From assembly GCA_965200765.1 (NCBI GenBank), contig OZ241380.1, forward strand, positions 124,001 to 188,000: a stretch of 64,000 nucleotides of DNA. Direction: 5' to 3'. The notes below the pieces were generated by a model. That model saw only the letters and a program-made list of their open reading frames with translations, was not told the DNA's origin and ran no database searches. Position 1 is the first letter of the stretch. Each line of letters begins with the position of its first letter. The translations under genes and the position numbers were made by a program. This document shows positions 1-9,557 of this stretch, one piece after another. The stretch comes from G965200765 sp965200765 (GTDB lineage: Bacteria; Pseudomonadota; Gammaproteobacteria; Arenicellales; JAJDZL01).

Positions 1-570
1 ACACTCAGTGCAATTACCCTGAACTTCCTGATGTCTCTGTCCGGTGGGCTTCTGGCAGGATACTGGGTATCCAAGGGTGATGCTTTCTGGACCTATTCAT
101 CCGGACTGGCCGGCATTATTGCCGCATCTGCAGGAAACGATTTGTATCATCCGATTCAGGCGATGTTCATTGCAATCGTTGGTGTGATCTTCATGTACAA
201 GATGCACTACTTCGTTGAACGCCGTTTCAAGATTGACGATGCAGTCGGCGCCGTCGCGGTTCATGGATACGCCGGATTCTTTGGCGTTGTGATTTGCGGC
301 TTTATGCTATGGGGTTATCCTTCTTCGCCTGACACAAGTTTCGCTGCAATCAATCCAATTGGTCAGATTATCGGTGCGATCATTATGTTCGGTGTACTGG
401 GATTCATTCCCGGTTGGATCATCGCGAAAATCCTGAATGCAGCAGGCATTCTGAGAATACCGGCCTCAGTCGAAATTGCTGGTCTTGACACTAGTGTTGC
501 CAAACTGATGCAAGAAGAAGAACAGCAAATCGAACAGGCTGAGTCTGAAACAAAAAGTCAACTTGGTTGA
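1..570 (+). CDS. amt: Ammonium transporter (Amt family), C-terminal part
   Basis: The frame is open from base 1, so the 5' end lies outside the window. About 190 residues remain. The visible part carries the last membrane segments of an Amt channel: hydrophobic stretches around FMSLSGGLLAGYW, AMFIAIVGVIFMYKMHYF, GVVICGFMLWG and IGAIIMFGVLGFIPGWIIAKILN, with a conserved-looking histidine region (AVAVHGYAGFFGV), then a charged Glu/Gln-rich cytoplasmic tail (MQEEEQQIEQAESE). Amt proteins move ammonium/ammonia across the inner membrane, and the cytoplasmic tail is the usual site of GlnK control in this family. The next gene follows after 18 bases, so the two are probably cotranscribed. Family assignment is good; the exact subgroup is not clear. 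Confidence 0.85.
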   Translation, partial: TLSAITLNFLMSLSGGLLAGYWVSKGDAFWTYSSGLAGIIAASAGNDLYHPIQAMFIAIVGVIFMYKMHYFVERRFKIDDAVGAVAVHGYAGFFGVVICGFMLWGYPSSPDTSFAAINPIGQIIGAIIMFGVLGFIPGWIIAKILNAAGILRIPASVEIAGLDTSVAKLMQEEEQQIEQAESETKSQLG

Positions 571-588
571 ACCAGGAGGTAACTTGTA

Positions 589-783
589 ATGAGTACTGGA
601 TCATTTGCAGATTGGGCTGGAAGCATTGCTGATATCGGTCCAATTTATCCCTTTGTGGGAATCGAAGGGTTTTTGGTGCTGGCCGGAGTCGTATTCTGGG
701 TGCTTTGGCACATCGTGCAGATTCGACGGGAGCAACAGCGCCTGAAAGCAGAAGACAAGGAGTTTCGCTCAGGCAAGACCTAG
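589..783 (+). CDS. Small single-span membrane protein downstream of amt
   Basis: 64 residues. A strong Shine-Dalgarno (AGGAGGT, 573-579) lies just before the ATG. One hydrophobic segment (about residues 22-44, YPFVGIEGFLVLAGVVFWVLWH) is followed by a basic and charged tail (RREQQRLKAEDKEF), so the tail is probably cytoplasmic. It lies between amt and a strong terminator, so it is likely the last gene of the amt transcript and may be an accessory subunit of the transporter; this is inferred from position only. I do not recognise the family by name. Confidence 0.75.
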   Translation: MSTGSFADWAGSIADIGPIYPFVGIEGFLVLAGVVFWVLWHIVQIRREQQRLKAEDKEFRSGKT

Positions 784-862
784 CGCAGATTCTTCTGTGT
801 TTCCAACGACAAATTTCAAATTCTGAATTTCTTTCGGTTTTTGAAGTTTGCAAACTGATCAG

Positions 863-902
863 ACCGTCCGGTTGTGTCAACAACCGGACGGTTTCCTTTT
901 TG
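863..902 (+). terminator. Rho-independent terminator after the amt unit
   Basis: A perfect 12-bp stem (863-874 with 881-892, GC-rich centre CCGTCCGG/CCGGACGG) around a 6-base loop is followed by a T-rich tract (TTTCCTTTTTT). It ends the amt transcript about 80 bases after the small membrane protein gene and separates it from def. Confidence 0.92.
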
Positions 903-1027
903 TCAGTAGCGAATGAACTGATTGACGAAGCAAATCCGCAAACCCTGCAGATCATCCCGTTGAACTTGTCAATGGGTATAATGGTGCTTTCAAAACTTAT
1001 AGCAACCCCAGACAAAAAGTAAGGAAG

Positions 1028-1549
1028 TTGGCAATACGAACCGTACTCATTTATCCGGATCCGCGGTTACGCGCAGTAGCAACGCGCGTTGACGTGTTTG
1101 ACAGTGAGATTCAGCAAATTGTCAATGACATGGCGGAGACCATGTATGCGTCGAATGGTATTGGATTGGCAGCAATACAGGTTAATGTGCCCAAGAGCAT
1201 AATTGTGGTCGACATGTCGAGTAATCAAGACGAGTTGCAGGTTTTGATCAACCCGGAAATTATGGACCGCGAAGGTGTGCAGGAGGTGGAAGAAGGGTGT
1301 TTGTCATTTCCCGGGTACTTCGAGACTGTGAAACGAAGCAAGTGGATTCGCTTTCGCGCTCAGGATGGAAACGGAAAAGAGTATGAGAAAGAAGCTGAAG
1401 ACATGTTTGCAGCGTGCGTTCAACACGAAATCGATCATCTCAGTGGCAAGTTGTTTGCCGATTATTTGTCGCGTCTGAAGCGGGAACGGGTCAAAAGGCA
1501 ATTCGAGAAACAAGCCCGCGCCCGGAAGCGCGAAGGAGTAGCCGCCTAG
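1028..1549 (+). CDS. def: Peptide deformylase
   Basis: 173 residues. The enzyme removes the formyl group from the initiator methionine of new proteins and uses one metal ion. All three family motifs are visible: GIGLAAIQ (motif 1), EGCLSFP (motif 2, Cys ligand) and QHEIDHLSG (motif 3, HExxH with two His ligands and the catalytic Glu). The N-terminus AIRTVLIYPDPRLR is typical of the family, which fixes the start at a TTG codon. The purine-rich AAGGAAG sits almost against that codon, an unusually short spacing. No in-frame ATG exists at a sensible place upstream. The gene is followed by fmt, the matching formyltransferase, as in most bacteria. Confidence 0.95.
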   Translation: MAIRTVLIYPDPRLRAVATRVDVFDSEIQQIVNDMAETMYASNGIGLAAIQVNVPKSIIVVDMSSNQDELQVLINPEIMDREGVQEVEEGCLSFPGYFETVKRSKWIRFRAQDGNGKEYEKEAEDMFAACVQHEIDHLSGKLFADYLSRLKRERVKRQFEKQARARKREGVAA

Positions 1550-1661
1550 TTCAGTTCCACTTATCGACCATTGCATGATCGGTGTCAATGCAATTGGGTT
1601 GGCGGGTAAAATGGAAGGGTTAAGAACTAGAGAAATTGAACCAATTTCGAGGTAGTATCCA

Positions 1662-2612
1662 ATCACCAGAATTGTTTTCGCTGGTACGCCATCCAGTGCC
1701 GTCACCTGCCTAAAGGAGTTGCATTCAGTTCCGGACATCGATATCGCAGGAGTACTCACCGCGCCGGACCGGCAACGAGGTCGAGGCCGCAAGGTTCTGC
1801 CATCGGAAGTAAAAAACTATGCGGATTCGTTGGGTCTGAACGTGTTGCAGTATGAAGCGCTATCTCACCAGGCTATCGAAGACGTGCATCTGCTTGCCCC
1901 CGAGTTGATGGTCGTGGTTGCATATGGCTTCATTTTGCCGACTGCTTTGTTGCAAGTGCCTTCACTTGGTAGCATCAATATTCATTTTTCCTTGTTGCCG
2001 CGTTGGCGGGGAGCAGCACCTGTGGCCCGTACAATTGAAGCTGGAGACACAGAAACCGGAGTTACTCTGATGGTTATTGACGAAGGACTGGATACTGGTC
2101 CGATTCTCGCACAAACCAGAGTACCAATTGATTCGCGCGATACGACAGTTTCGCTCGAAGCAAAACTCGCAGAAGTCGGCAGCAAATTGCTCACGCAAAG
2201 CATTGTTGATCTGCAATCCAAGCCATTCAAGCCTGTTTTGCAAGATGAATCTGATGCTACTTATGCAAACAAGATGCAAGTTCATGAAGCGGAGTTGGAG
2301 TGGAATCAACCCGCAACCTCCATTGACTGCAAAATACGCGCACTGAACCCGTGGCCAGTCGCCAGAACCTGGCTTGGAGACATGCAACTCAGAATTTGGG
2401 AATCCGCGTATTTGGAAGGTGATTCCGGTAGTCAGGCACCTGGAACAGTGGTTCGCTCGGACAAAAACGGATTGGTTGTTGCCGCCCATGAAGGGTGGGT
2501 CAAGATATTGTCGCTCCAAAAAGAAAATCGGCGCCAACTGAAAATTTCGGAATTTCTGTCAGGTACTCCTATTCCTGTTGGTAGTCGATTTTCACGCATC
2601 CCGAAGAAATAA
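1662..2612 (+). CDS. fmt: Methionyl-tRNA formyltransferase, apparent ATC start
   Basis: Formylates Met-tRNAi with 10-formyl-THF for translation initiation. The catalytic core is plain: the SLLPRWRGAAP stretch with upstream N-x-H (NIHFSLLP) and the later GLDTGPI aspartate motif, then a C-terminal OB-like domain. The first canonical start in frame is TTG at 1719, but that would cut off the first Rossmann strand. The same frame runs upstream through RIVFAGTPSSAVTCLKEL, the hallmark Fmt N-terminus, and meets a TAG at 1653. The normal pattern M-x-R-I-V-F-A-G-T-P therefore places the start at ATC 1662-1664, with GAGGT (1649-1653) eight bases before it. From 1662 the protein is 316 residues, the usual family length. 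Either a rare ATC start or a base error in the start codon; the product itself is certain. Confidence 0.9.
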   Translation: MTRIVFAGTPSSAVTCLKELHSVPDIDIAGVLTAPDRQRGRGRKVLPSEVKNYADSLGLNVLQYEALSHQAIEDVHLLAPELMVVVAYGFILPTALLQVPSLGSINIHFSLLPRWRGAAPVARTIEAGDTETGVTLMVIDEGLDTGPILAQTRVPIDSRDTTVSLEAKLAEVGSKLLTQSIVDLQSKPFKPVLQDESDATYANKMQVHEAELEWNQPATSIDCKIRALNPWPVARTWLGDMQLRIWESAYLEGDSGSQAPGTVVRSDKNGLVVAAHEGWVKILSLQKENRRQLKISEFLSGTPIPVGSRFSRIPKK

Positions 2613-2631
2613 TTGCTACCAGGGTTGTGCT

Positions 2632-3960
2632 TTGAACGTTCCATCTGGAAATTCGAGAACAGCTGCAGCACACGGAATCGAAATGGTGGTTTTCAGGAAG
2701 ATTGGAATCAGCAAGGCACTGAAAAAGTGCTTGAAAAATGTCGAACCGAGACAGCATTCCTTCGTATCAGAAGTTGTGCAGGGCGTTCTTCGCTGGTATT
2801 GGCGTTTGGACTGCTATGCAAAGGAAGTTCTTCCGCGCCCGTTTCGTCGAAGAGATGCAAATTTGCACTGCTTGCTTCTGGCCGGACTGTATCAACTTGA
2901 ATTTATGGCAGTGCCCGACTACGCGGCAGTGTCAGAAACAGTAACCGCCGCCAAGGACATGGGAAAGCCTTGGGCATCAGGTGCATTGAATCTGGCATTG
3001 CGCAATTTTCTGAAATCCAAAAGTGAACTGGCTTCTGTGATTTGTTCCGAGGTGTTCCGATATTCTCATCCGCAGTGGATGATCGATCGTATTCGCACCG
3101 AGTGGCCGGAAAACTGGCAAACTATCCTGAATGCCAACAACACCAAGCCCCCCATGGTATTGCGTATCAATCCAAACCGCGCCACTGTTGCAGGGTATTT
3201 GAAAGAGCTTCAAGATGTCGGCATTGAAGCATTTTGCGATGAAACCTCACCGGTCGGTGTTCGGTTGCAACAACCCGTAGTGGTAAGCGAGTTGCCCGGA
3301 TTCTATAATGGCACTGTAACTGTACAAGATACAGCATCTCAATTGGTAGCACCCATAATGGATATACAAAAAAGTCATCGCGTGCTGGACGCATGTGCCG
3401 CACCGGGTGGAAAAACCACGCATCTTCTGGAAATGTATTCTCAAGTTGGCGAGGTGGTTGCGGTGGAAAAGGATGTCCAGCGGTGCGAACGAATCCATGA
3501 GAACCTTGACAGAACAGGTTATTCCGCGGTGGTGCACCACGCGGATATCGCCAGTCCGAAAGACTGGTGGGATGGAGTTCCGTTTGACCGGATATTGGTA
3601 GATGCACCATGTTCGGGATTCGGTGTGGTCCAGCGCCATCCTGACATCAAGCATCATCGCCGACCGGAAGACATTGAAAATTGGTCGGAAGAACAGCACA
3701 AAATTTTGTCTGCACTTTGGCCGCTATTGAACCATGGCGGCAAGTTGATTTACTCAACTTGTTCGATACTGGATTGTGAAAATTCCGGTCTATTACAAAG
3801 ATTTTTAGCGCATTATTCAGATTGCGTTGCCGAAAAATTACCTGCCAAAGTCGGTTTTGCCAAGGGAGTTGGGCGCCAACGCCTTCAGGGCATGTATACT
3901 GGCGACGGATTCTTTTACGCACGCCTCAAGCGACATGATGGTCGTTCAGATGCAAACTAG
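2632..3960 (+). CDS. rsmB: 16S rRNA (cytosine-967 C5)-methyltransferase RsmB
   Basis: About 442 residues from the TTG at 2632, close to the usual 430. The N-terminal third is the NusB-like RNA-binding domain (KALKKCLKN...RQHSFVSEVVQGVLRWYWRLD). The rest is the SAM-dependent methyltransferase with the SAM loop DACAAPGGKTTHLLE, the catalytic pair of the m5C RNA class in VDAPCSGFG and YSTCSILDCEN, and the ENSGLLQRFL motif after it. The frame is open from a TTG at 2578 inside fmt, but the start at 2632 gives the family-like MNV N-terminus and leaves only a short gap after fmt. Modifies C967 of 16S rRNA in the small subunit. Confidence 0.93.
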   Translation: MNVPSGNSRTAAAHGIEMVVFRKIGISKALKKCLKNVEPRQHSFVSEVVQGVLRWYWRLDCYAKEVLPRPFRRRDANLHCLLLAGLYQLEFMAVPDYAAVSETVTAAKDMGKPWASGALNLALRNFLKSKSELASVICSEVFRYSHPQWMIDRIRTEWPENWQTILNANNTKPPMVLRINPNRATVAGYLKELQDVGIEAFCDETSPVGVRLQQPVVVSELPGFYNGTVTVQDTASQLVAPIMDIQKSHRVLDACAAPGGKTTHLLEMYSQVGEVVAVEKDVQRCERIHENLDRTGYSAVVHHADIASPKDWWDGVPFDRILVDAPCSGFGVVQRHPDIKHHRRPEDIENWSEEQHKILSALWPLLNHGGKLIYSTCSILDCENSGLLQRFLAHYSDCVAEKLPAKVGFAKGVGRQRLQGMYTGDGFFYARLKRHDGRSDAN

Positions 3961-3972
3961 CAGAATACCTTC

Positions 3973-4533
3973 ATGAGTTGGGTCGGAAGTGCAATTCATG
4001 GCGCATTCGTTGCGCTGGTTGTTTTTGCGCTGGCGAATACTGTTCACGCATTTGCAATTGTTGATGTGCAAGCCAGTCACATGGACGAAACAATTGAAAT
4101 CTCGGCCAACATGGATTTGATTCTTAGCGACGACGTGAGAGATGCGGTCAATGGCGGCATTGGTATTCCAGTGGTTACTGAAATCAAGGTGTACAAAAAA
4201 AGACAAGACAATTTCTTTGACAACAAGATTGCCGAACTTGTTGTTGTTGAAAGGTTGCAGTATGCAGCTGTACAAAATCGCTACACGGTGGAGTCGGAAA
4301 ATTCGGATATTGCCGGAAGGTTCACTAGTCTTGAATCGGCGTTGAATTCGCTGGGCAAGCCGCGGAAATACAGAATCGCACTATTGGAGAGTGCCGGTTC
4401 GGACGCGATGTATCGAGCGAAAATCCGGGTACGACTCGAGCGCCGCAAGTTGCCAGCGGTTCTGCGACTGACAGCACTTTTGAAAAACTCGTGGCGTTTG
4501 AATAGCCGGTGGTTTGACTTTGAAATTCAGTGA
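3973..4533 (+). CDS. DUF4390 protein, probably exported
   Basis: 186 residues. The N-terminus is a signal-peptide-like hydrophobic stretch (about residues 7-26, IHGAFVALVVFALANTVHAFA) and the rest is a soluble beta-rich domain with the paired blocks RFTSLESALNSLG and LNSRWFDFEIQ that I associate with DUF4390. Function unknown. It is fixed between rsmB and the ntrY-type kinase in many gammaproteobacteria, so a periplasmic role linked to the kinase is possible, but this is inference from position. It lies 12 bases after rsmB and runs into the ntrY start region. Confidence 0.8.
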   Translation: MSWVGSAIHGAFVALVVFALANTVHAFAIVDVQASHMDETIEISANMDLILSDDVRDAVNGGIGIPVVTEIKVYKKRQDNFFDNKIAELVVVERLQYAAVQNRYTVESENSDIAGRFTSLESALNSLGKPRKYRIALLESAGSDAMYRAKIRVRLERRKLPAVLRLTALLKNSWRLNSRWFDFEIQ

Positions 4534-4543
4534 CTACAAATTT

Positions 4544-6763
4544 ATGAAGGGACTGTTCATCAGCATCACTTTGCTGGTGATTGCAGTGCCGCTGGCCGGG
4601 CTGGTTGGTGCTACCTTGCAGTACAAGGTTTTGGAACCATATCTTGAGCAGTTGTTTATCGTAACGTTTGGTGCGACTGTATGTCTGGGGATAATCATTG
4701 GCGTATACACAGTTCGTTTGATTCTGCAATGGCGAAGCAGGGTGCCCGGGTCTCGTTTGACGGTACAGTTTCTGGGTACATATACGCTTCTTACATTGGC
4801 TTCACTGCTGATCGTATATTATTATTCATTCTATTCTTTGAGTCGCGGTGTTGACAGCTGGTTCGATACACAAACCGACCAGGCATTGGCAACTGCACTT
4901 TCACTGGGTAATATTTCCATAGAAACTCTGCAAAACGACGTGGCATTGGCTCTTGAAGACACAATTGAAGAATTGATTTCGGCAAGTGACGCGCAAACTG
5001 TCAAGGATGTTCTCAATGTAGCTTTGGGGGCCGGCGATTTTATGGAAATCACTTATTTCCGGGATATCGAAAGTGCGGCCGGAATCGTGGTATCCAGTGA
5101 AATTCAACTTCAATCGGGTCAGCTGGTGCCAACGCGGGCCGACGAGCAAACAATCAACAATGCTCTGGCTGGCAAGACTGTTGGTGAAATTCTGCCGGAC
5201 AGTGCAGAGAGCATGTTGCGAATCTTGATTCCGGTACCGATACAGGGCGAGACTGATCCCAATATTTTGCAAGTGCTCACGCCGTTGCCGCGTGGGCATC
5301 AGGATTTAGTTGACAAGGTGGATGTTGCCCGTCAAAGCTATGAAAATCTGGTAGTCGTGCGTGAATCAGTAAAATTCAACCTCATCGTTACGCTCACCTT
5401 CATTGCCGCGGTGGCGTTGATGATTTCCTTGTGGCTGGCGATCGAGCTGACCAAACGACTGGTGAAACCGATCCAGGTCTTGTCTGAAGGCACCCGCGCG
5501 GTAGCCATGGGGGATTACGACCGGCAATTGCCGGTTTCAACACAGAATGATATCGGTGTGCTGGTTGAATCTTTCAACAACATGACCAGTGAAATCAAAT
5601 CCTCTCATGAGCAAGTTCGCAACAGTCAGCGCAATGCCGAAGAACAGCGTACCTATCTCGAGTCAGTACTGCAGCATCTGTCATCCGGTGTTTTTTCGCT
5701 GGACCAGCAGTTGAGAATTATTGATATGAATCTCGCTGCACTTAAAATTCTTGGATTGCAAACCAGCGACATCGAAGGCAAAACACTGGCGGATATTGTT
5801 CAAGCAAATTCCCGGTTGGAGCCACTGAAAAATTTCGTCGAAAGCGGCGTGCTGGGTGGACTTGCCGACTGGAACAAGGAAGTACGACTGGAATCAGCAA
5901 TACGAAGTACCCAAACATTGATCTGCAGTGCTACAAAATTGCCCTTGTTGGCGGCCAATTCCGATCGTTTTGTATGTGTTATGGAAGAAGTTACAGAACT
6001 GGTCAAAGCGCAAAGAGGAGCAGCATGGGGAGAGGTTGCTCAGCGTTTTGCACACGAAATCCGCAACCCGCTCACACCCATTCAGTTGGCTGTTGACCGC
6101 ATTCGAATGAAGACCGTCGACCGACCGCTGAGGAATGAGGACCGCGAGGCGGTCAAGCGGGCGATTGATGCTATCTACCGGCAACTGCAGTCGATGCAGA
6201 ATATTGTTATTGAATTTCGTGACTATGCTCAGATTACCGCAATGAATCCCTCGTCGGTGAACTTGAACAGCTTGATTGAGGAAACTGTAGAATTGCACAG
6301 TGCCGGTGGGCAGTTTGGTGAGATAATCAGCAATCTGGACCCTGCAATTGGCACGATCAATGCGGACCCTGATCGACTTCGACAAGTTCTCAACAACCTG
6401 ATTCTCAATGCCCGGGCGGCAATGGAAGAAAGCCCGGACCCGAAAATGACGATTTCAACCCGGCAGGTAGCACCAGAAAGTATAGAAATTGAATTGGTGG
6501 ATAATGGTCCGGGGTTTGAACCAGCGATGATTGACGAGGCATTTGACCCATATACAACTTCAAAGAGGAAGGGCACCGGTTTGGGTTTGGCAATCGTACG
6601 GCGCATCGTGGAAGAACACGGCGGACGAGTATTTGCTTCAAATTGTAGTACTATTGGCGGTGGCCGCGTAACAATTCAATTGAAGTCCGACGGTGATGAT
6701 GAAATCCGGAATTTGAATTCCGACAGTTCTGTTGATTCTGTACGCGACGGTACATTGCAATGA
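4544..6763 (+). CDS. ntrY: NtrY-type membrane sensor histidine kinase
   Basis: About 740 residues; the frame also offers a TTG at 4514 that would overlap the previous gene. Order of parts: two N-terminal membrane helices, a third near residues 80-100 (LLTLASLLIVYYY), a periplasmic sensor region, a membrane helix (LIVTLTFIAAVALMISLWLAI), HAMP (KRLVKPIQVLSEGTRAVAMGDYD), PAS, HisKA and HATPase. The phosphorylated His lies in RFAHEIRNPLTP (His codon 6053-6055). The ATP-binding boxes are NLILNARAAM, DNGPGF and KGTGLGLAIV. NtrY kinases control nitrogen or redox responses in this family. The stop overlaps the start of the response regulator by 4 bases (ATGA), so the pair is translationally coupled. 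Confidence 0.92.
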   Translation: MKGLFISITLLVIAVPLAGLVGATLQYKVLEPYLEQLFIVTFGATVCLGIIIGVYTVRLILQWRSRVPGSRLTVQFLGTYTLLTLASLLIVYYYSFYSLSRGVDSWFDTQTDQALATALSLGNISIETLQNDVALALEDTIEELISASDAQTVKDVLNVALGAGDFMEITYFRDIESAAGIVVSSEIQLQSGQLVPTRADEQTINNALAGKTVGEILPDSAESMLRILIPVPIQGETDPNILQVLTPLPRGHQDLVDKVDVARQSYENLVVVRESVKFNLIVTLTFIAAVALMISLWLAIELTKRLVKPIQVLSEGTRAVAMGDYDRQLPVSTQNDIGVLVESFNNMTSEIKSSHEQVRNSQRNAEEQRTYLESVLQHLSSGVFSLDQQLRIIDMNLAALKILGLQTSDIEGKTLADIVQANSRLEPLKNFVESGVLGGLADWNKEVRLESAIRSTQTLICSATKLPLLAANSDRFVCVMEEVTELVKAQRGAAWGEVAQRFAHEIRNPLTPIQLAVDRIRMKTVDRPLRNEDREAVKRAIDAIYRQLQSMQNIVIEFRDYAQITAMNPSSVNLNSLIEETVELHSAGGQFGEIISNLDPAIGTINADPDRLRQVLNNLILNARAAMEESPDPKMTISTRQVAPESIEIELVDNGPGFEPAMIDEAFDPYTTSKRKGTGLGLAIVRRIVEEHGGRVFASNCSTIGGGRVTIQLKSDGDDEIRNLNSDSSVDSVRDGTLQ

Positions 6764-8108
6764 CGCAACCCAGAATTCTGATTGTTGACGACGAGCCTGA
6801 TATTCGTCACATGATTGGCGAAACACTTTCTGACGAAGGCTATCGTGTAACTGCAGTACATGATGCAAATGCTGCACGTACGGCTACGCGTCTGGATCCG
6901 TACGATGCGATCATACTCGATATCTGGATGCCGGGTGATGATGGAATTACGTTGTTGAAAGAGTGGCGGGATAAAGAATTCAAAACACCGGTCGTTATGC
7001 TGTCAGCACATGTTCGGTAGAAACTGCGATGGAGGCGACGCGCTATGGCGCGTTTGATTATCTGGAAAAGCCGATATCCACGGGTCGCTTGCTGGTTAGC
7101 ATTCGCAACGCACTCGGCATCACAGCAACCCCCGCAGAAGAAGTTGGGCGCAAGGAGGTGCCTGGTGCAGTACTGGTTGGTTCCAGCTCTGTCATCCAGG
7201 ACCTTCGGCGGCAGGTCAAGCGTATTGCAGGTGTGACCGGCAGAGTTTTGATCACTGGCGAGTACGGGAGTGGCAAGAAGCTGATTGCTCACCTTGTTCA
7301 CAGTCAGGAAGGCAAAGCACCCGAGTCCATGGTAACTATTGATTTGCTGAACTCTACCCGAATGGAACTCAATGCCGAAAGTTTAATCAATTCGGCAAAT
7401 GGTGGCACTTTGCTGTTTCCGGATATTCACATGTATGACGGTAGCAAGCAATCGCGAATGTTAGGTTTGCTGAATCAAATTCACGGATATGAAGGCACTG
7501 ACACGGCTGTTGATATGCCGCGACTGATTGCGACAACAGATGTTTCCATTTCAGACATGATGGACAGTGCACAGTTTCGACCTGAATTGTATTTCGCATT
7601 GAATCATTTGGAAATTCAAGTCCCGGCGTTACGCGACCACCCGGAAGACATACGCGAACTGGTCGGGCATTTTACAGATATTTTCAGTGTGTCAGATCGG
7701 GTGCCGTATAAACGCATTGAAACGGCCACTTTGAACCGCTTTCGTAATCACACTTGGCCGGGAAATGTTCTTGAGTTGCAAAATGTACTTCGGCAAACCC
7801 TGTTAACCGGAACAGGCGACCGCATCAACTCAGAAGATGTGGAGCAGTTACTAAAGGAAATTGTTGTGCCGTCGCCGTTAAAGATGGACCATCGAACACT
7901 GGGTGGATCTGCCGGCGATTATTTTGAACGTCCAATTCGGGAAGCGCGGGAGCAGTTTGAACGGGAGTATTTGCTGTTCAACCTTAAGCAAAGCGAAAGT
8001 TTTACTGAAATGTCCCGAAAAACCGGCATTCATCGAAGTACGCTGTTCAGAAAGCTGAAGGAACACGGAATCAAGGTGGAGCCCGGCAACGAGCAAGAAG
8101 AGAAATGA
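6760..8108 (+). CDS. ntrX: NtrX-type response regulator, split by a one-base frameshift; possible pseudogene
   Basis: The first frame (6760-7020) holds the receiver domain with acidic pair Asp10/Asp11, phospho-acceptor Asp54 (ILDIWMPG) and the Ser switch residue in MLSAH, then stops at TAG 7018-7020. The second frame, from about 7014, continues the same domain (SVETAMEATRYGAFDYLEKP with the conserved Lys), then an AAA+ domain and a Fis-type HTH (EMSRKTGIHRSTLFRKLKEHG). One base missing near 7012 (after CAT) explains the break; joined, the protein would be about 449 residues, normal for NtrX. The AAA+ part is unusual: Walker A is GEYGSGKK, Walker B is GGTLLFPDIH instead of the usual LDEI, and the GAFTGA sigma-54 contact loop is absent, so it probably does not activate sigma-54 promoters. 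True inactivation and sequencing error cannot be told apart here. Confidence 0.88.
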
Positions 8109-9514
8109 ATATAACGATTTGTGGTGCAGGAACTGTCGGTTCAAGTGTTGCTGAAGCATTGGCAAGGGAAAACAACAATGTCACACTTGCCGACACCAAC
8201 GGTGCAAAGTTGAAGCGGATCAGTGAGCGGCTGGATATAAAAACGGTTCTTGGAGATGCAGCAGATCCGGACATTCTTGTATCGGCAGCAATTGAAGATG
8301 CAGATATTCTGCTTGCAGTTACGACACGCGATGACACCAACATCGTAATTTGCCAACTGGCGCATTCACTGTACAAGACTCCGAACAAGTTCGCGCGATT
8401 GCGCAACAGCAAGTTTCTGGAGTACAAACAATTGTTCAGGAACAACGACATTCCCATTGATGCGATCATCACACCGGAGCGGCTGGTTACCACGCAGATT
8501 ATGAAATTGATCGAGCATCCCGGTGCACTACAGATTCTGGATTTTGCACAGGGCAAAATTCAGCTTGTGGCAGTGCGAGTCGGGCAGTCCGGCGCTCTTG
8601 TTGGTCAAGAGGTTTCAAAGATTCCGCAAATTATTCCCGAGCTAAGAACGCGGGTTGCCGCCATCTATCGACAAGAAAAGGGATTCATTCCAACACGCGA
8701 AACAGTGATTCAACCTGACGACGAAGTTTTCTTCATTGCGGACCAAGAGAATATCAGCAAGGTCATCAACAGTTTTTACGACGCAGGAAAAACTTACGGA
8801 AAGAGAGTCATGCTCGCAGGCGGAGGCAATATCGGATTACGCTTGGCGCATGAACTGGAACCGAAAAGTTTTCGTGTCAAATTGATTGAGCTCAATCGGA
8901 ACACAGCAGACAGAGTGGCGGATGAACTGGAAAATACTATTGTCATTGATGGCAATGCATCGGACCGGGAGTTGATGCTTCGGGAAAATATTGAACACAC
9001 AGAAATCTATTGTGCGGTTACCAATGATGACGAAGCGAATATTTTGTCTGCCATGCTGGCAAAGAAGCTGGGTGCGCATCGCACAATGGCGTTGACTTCC
9101 AACACTGCGTATGTTGATATATTGGAGAACAGCGGTATTGATATACTGATCACTCCAAACTTTGCAACCATTGGCGAACTTTTACGCCACATGAGAAGAG
9201 GTGACATCAAGGCGGTTTATTCATTGCGGCGTGGTGCCGCAGAAGCTCTTGAAATTGCTGTTCATGGCAGAAAAGAATCTTCCAAGGTAATCGGCCGTAC
9301 AATCAATGAACTTGAGTTACCACCGGAAGTGAATGTTGGTGCGGTGTTGCGCGGCGACAAGGTATTGATTGCAAACAGTGATATTTTGCAAGATGATGGC
9401 AAACCAATTACATTGCAAGACAATGACCGAATTATATTGTTCGTTATAGACAAGGGTGGCAAGCAAATCTCGCAAGTCGAGAAGCTGTTTGAGGTTGGAA
9501 TTACTTTCTTTTAA
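8105..9514 (+). CDS. trkA: Trk potassium uptake protein TrkA
   Basis: 469 residues, peripheral NAD(H)-binding subunit that gates the Trk K+ channel. The chain is a tandem duplication: RCK/Rossmann unit 1 with GAGTVGSSVAEAL near the N-terminus and Asp after strand 2, TrkA_C domain 1, then Rossmann unit 2 with GGGNIGLRLAHEL near residue 240, and TrkA_C domain 2. The start overlaps the ntrX stop (ATGA). The gap to trkH contains an 8-bp inverted repeat (9518-9525 with 9541-9548) without a T tract, perhaps an RNA-stabilising hairpin. Confidence 0.95.
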   Translation: MNITICGAGTVGSSVAEALARENNNVTLADTNGAKLKRISERLDIKTVLGDAADPDILVSAAIEDADILLAVTTRDDTNIVICQLAHSLYKTPNKFARLRNSKFLEYKQLFRNNDIPIDAIITPERLVTTQIMKLIEHPGALQILDFAQGKIQLVAVRVGQSGALVGQEVSKIPQIIPELRTRVAAIYRQEKGFIPTRETVIQPDDEVFFIADQENISKVINSFYDAGKTYGKRVMLAGGGNIGLRLAHELEPKSFRVKLIELNRNTADRVADELENTIVIDGNASDRELMLRENIEHTEIYCAVTNDDEANILSAMLAKKLGAHRTMALTSNTAYVDILENSGIDILITPNFATIGELLRHMRRGDIKAVYSLRRGAAEALEIAVHGRKESSKVIGRTINELELPPEVNVGAVLRGDKVLIANSDILQDDGKPITLQDNDRIILFVIDKGGKQISQVEKLFEVGITFF

Positions 9515-9557
9515 ACAAATCCGAAACTGGTTCCGGCAAATTCGGATTGGTTAAACC

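Noticed and set aside
705..1022. Plus-strand frame over the terminator between amt and def
   Set aside because: It runs through the hairpin, overlaps the small membrane gene in another frame, and has no family-like content.
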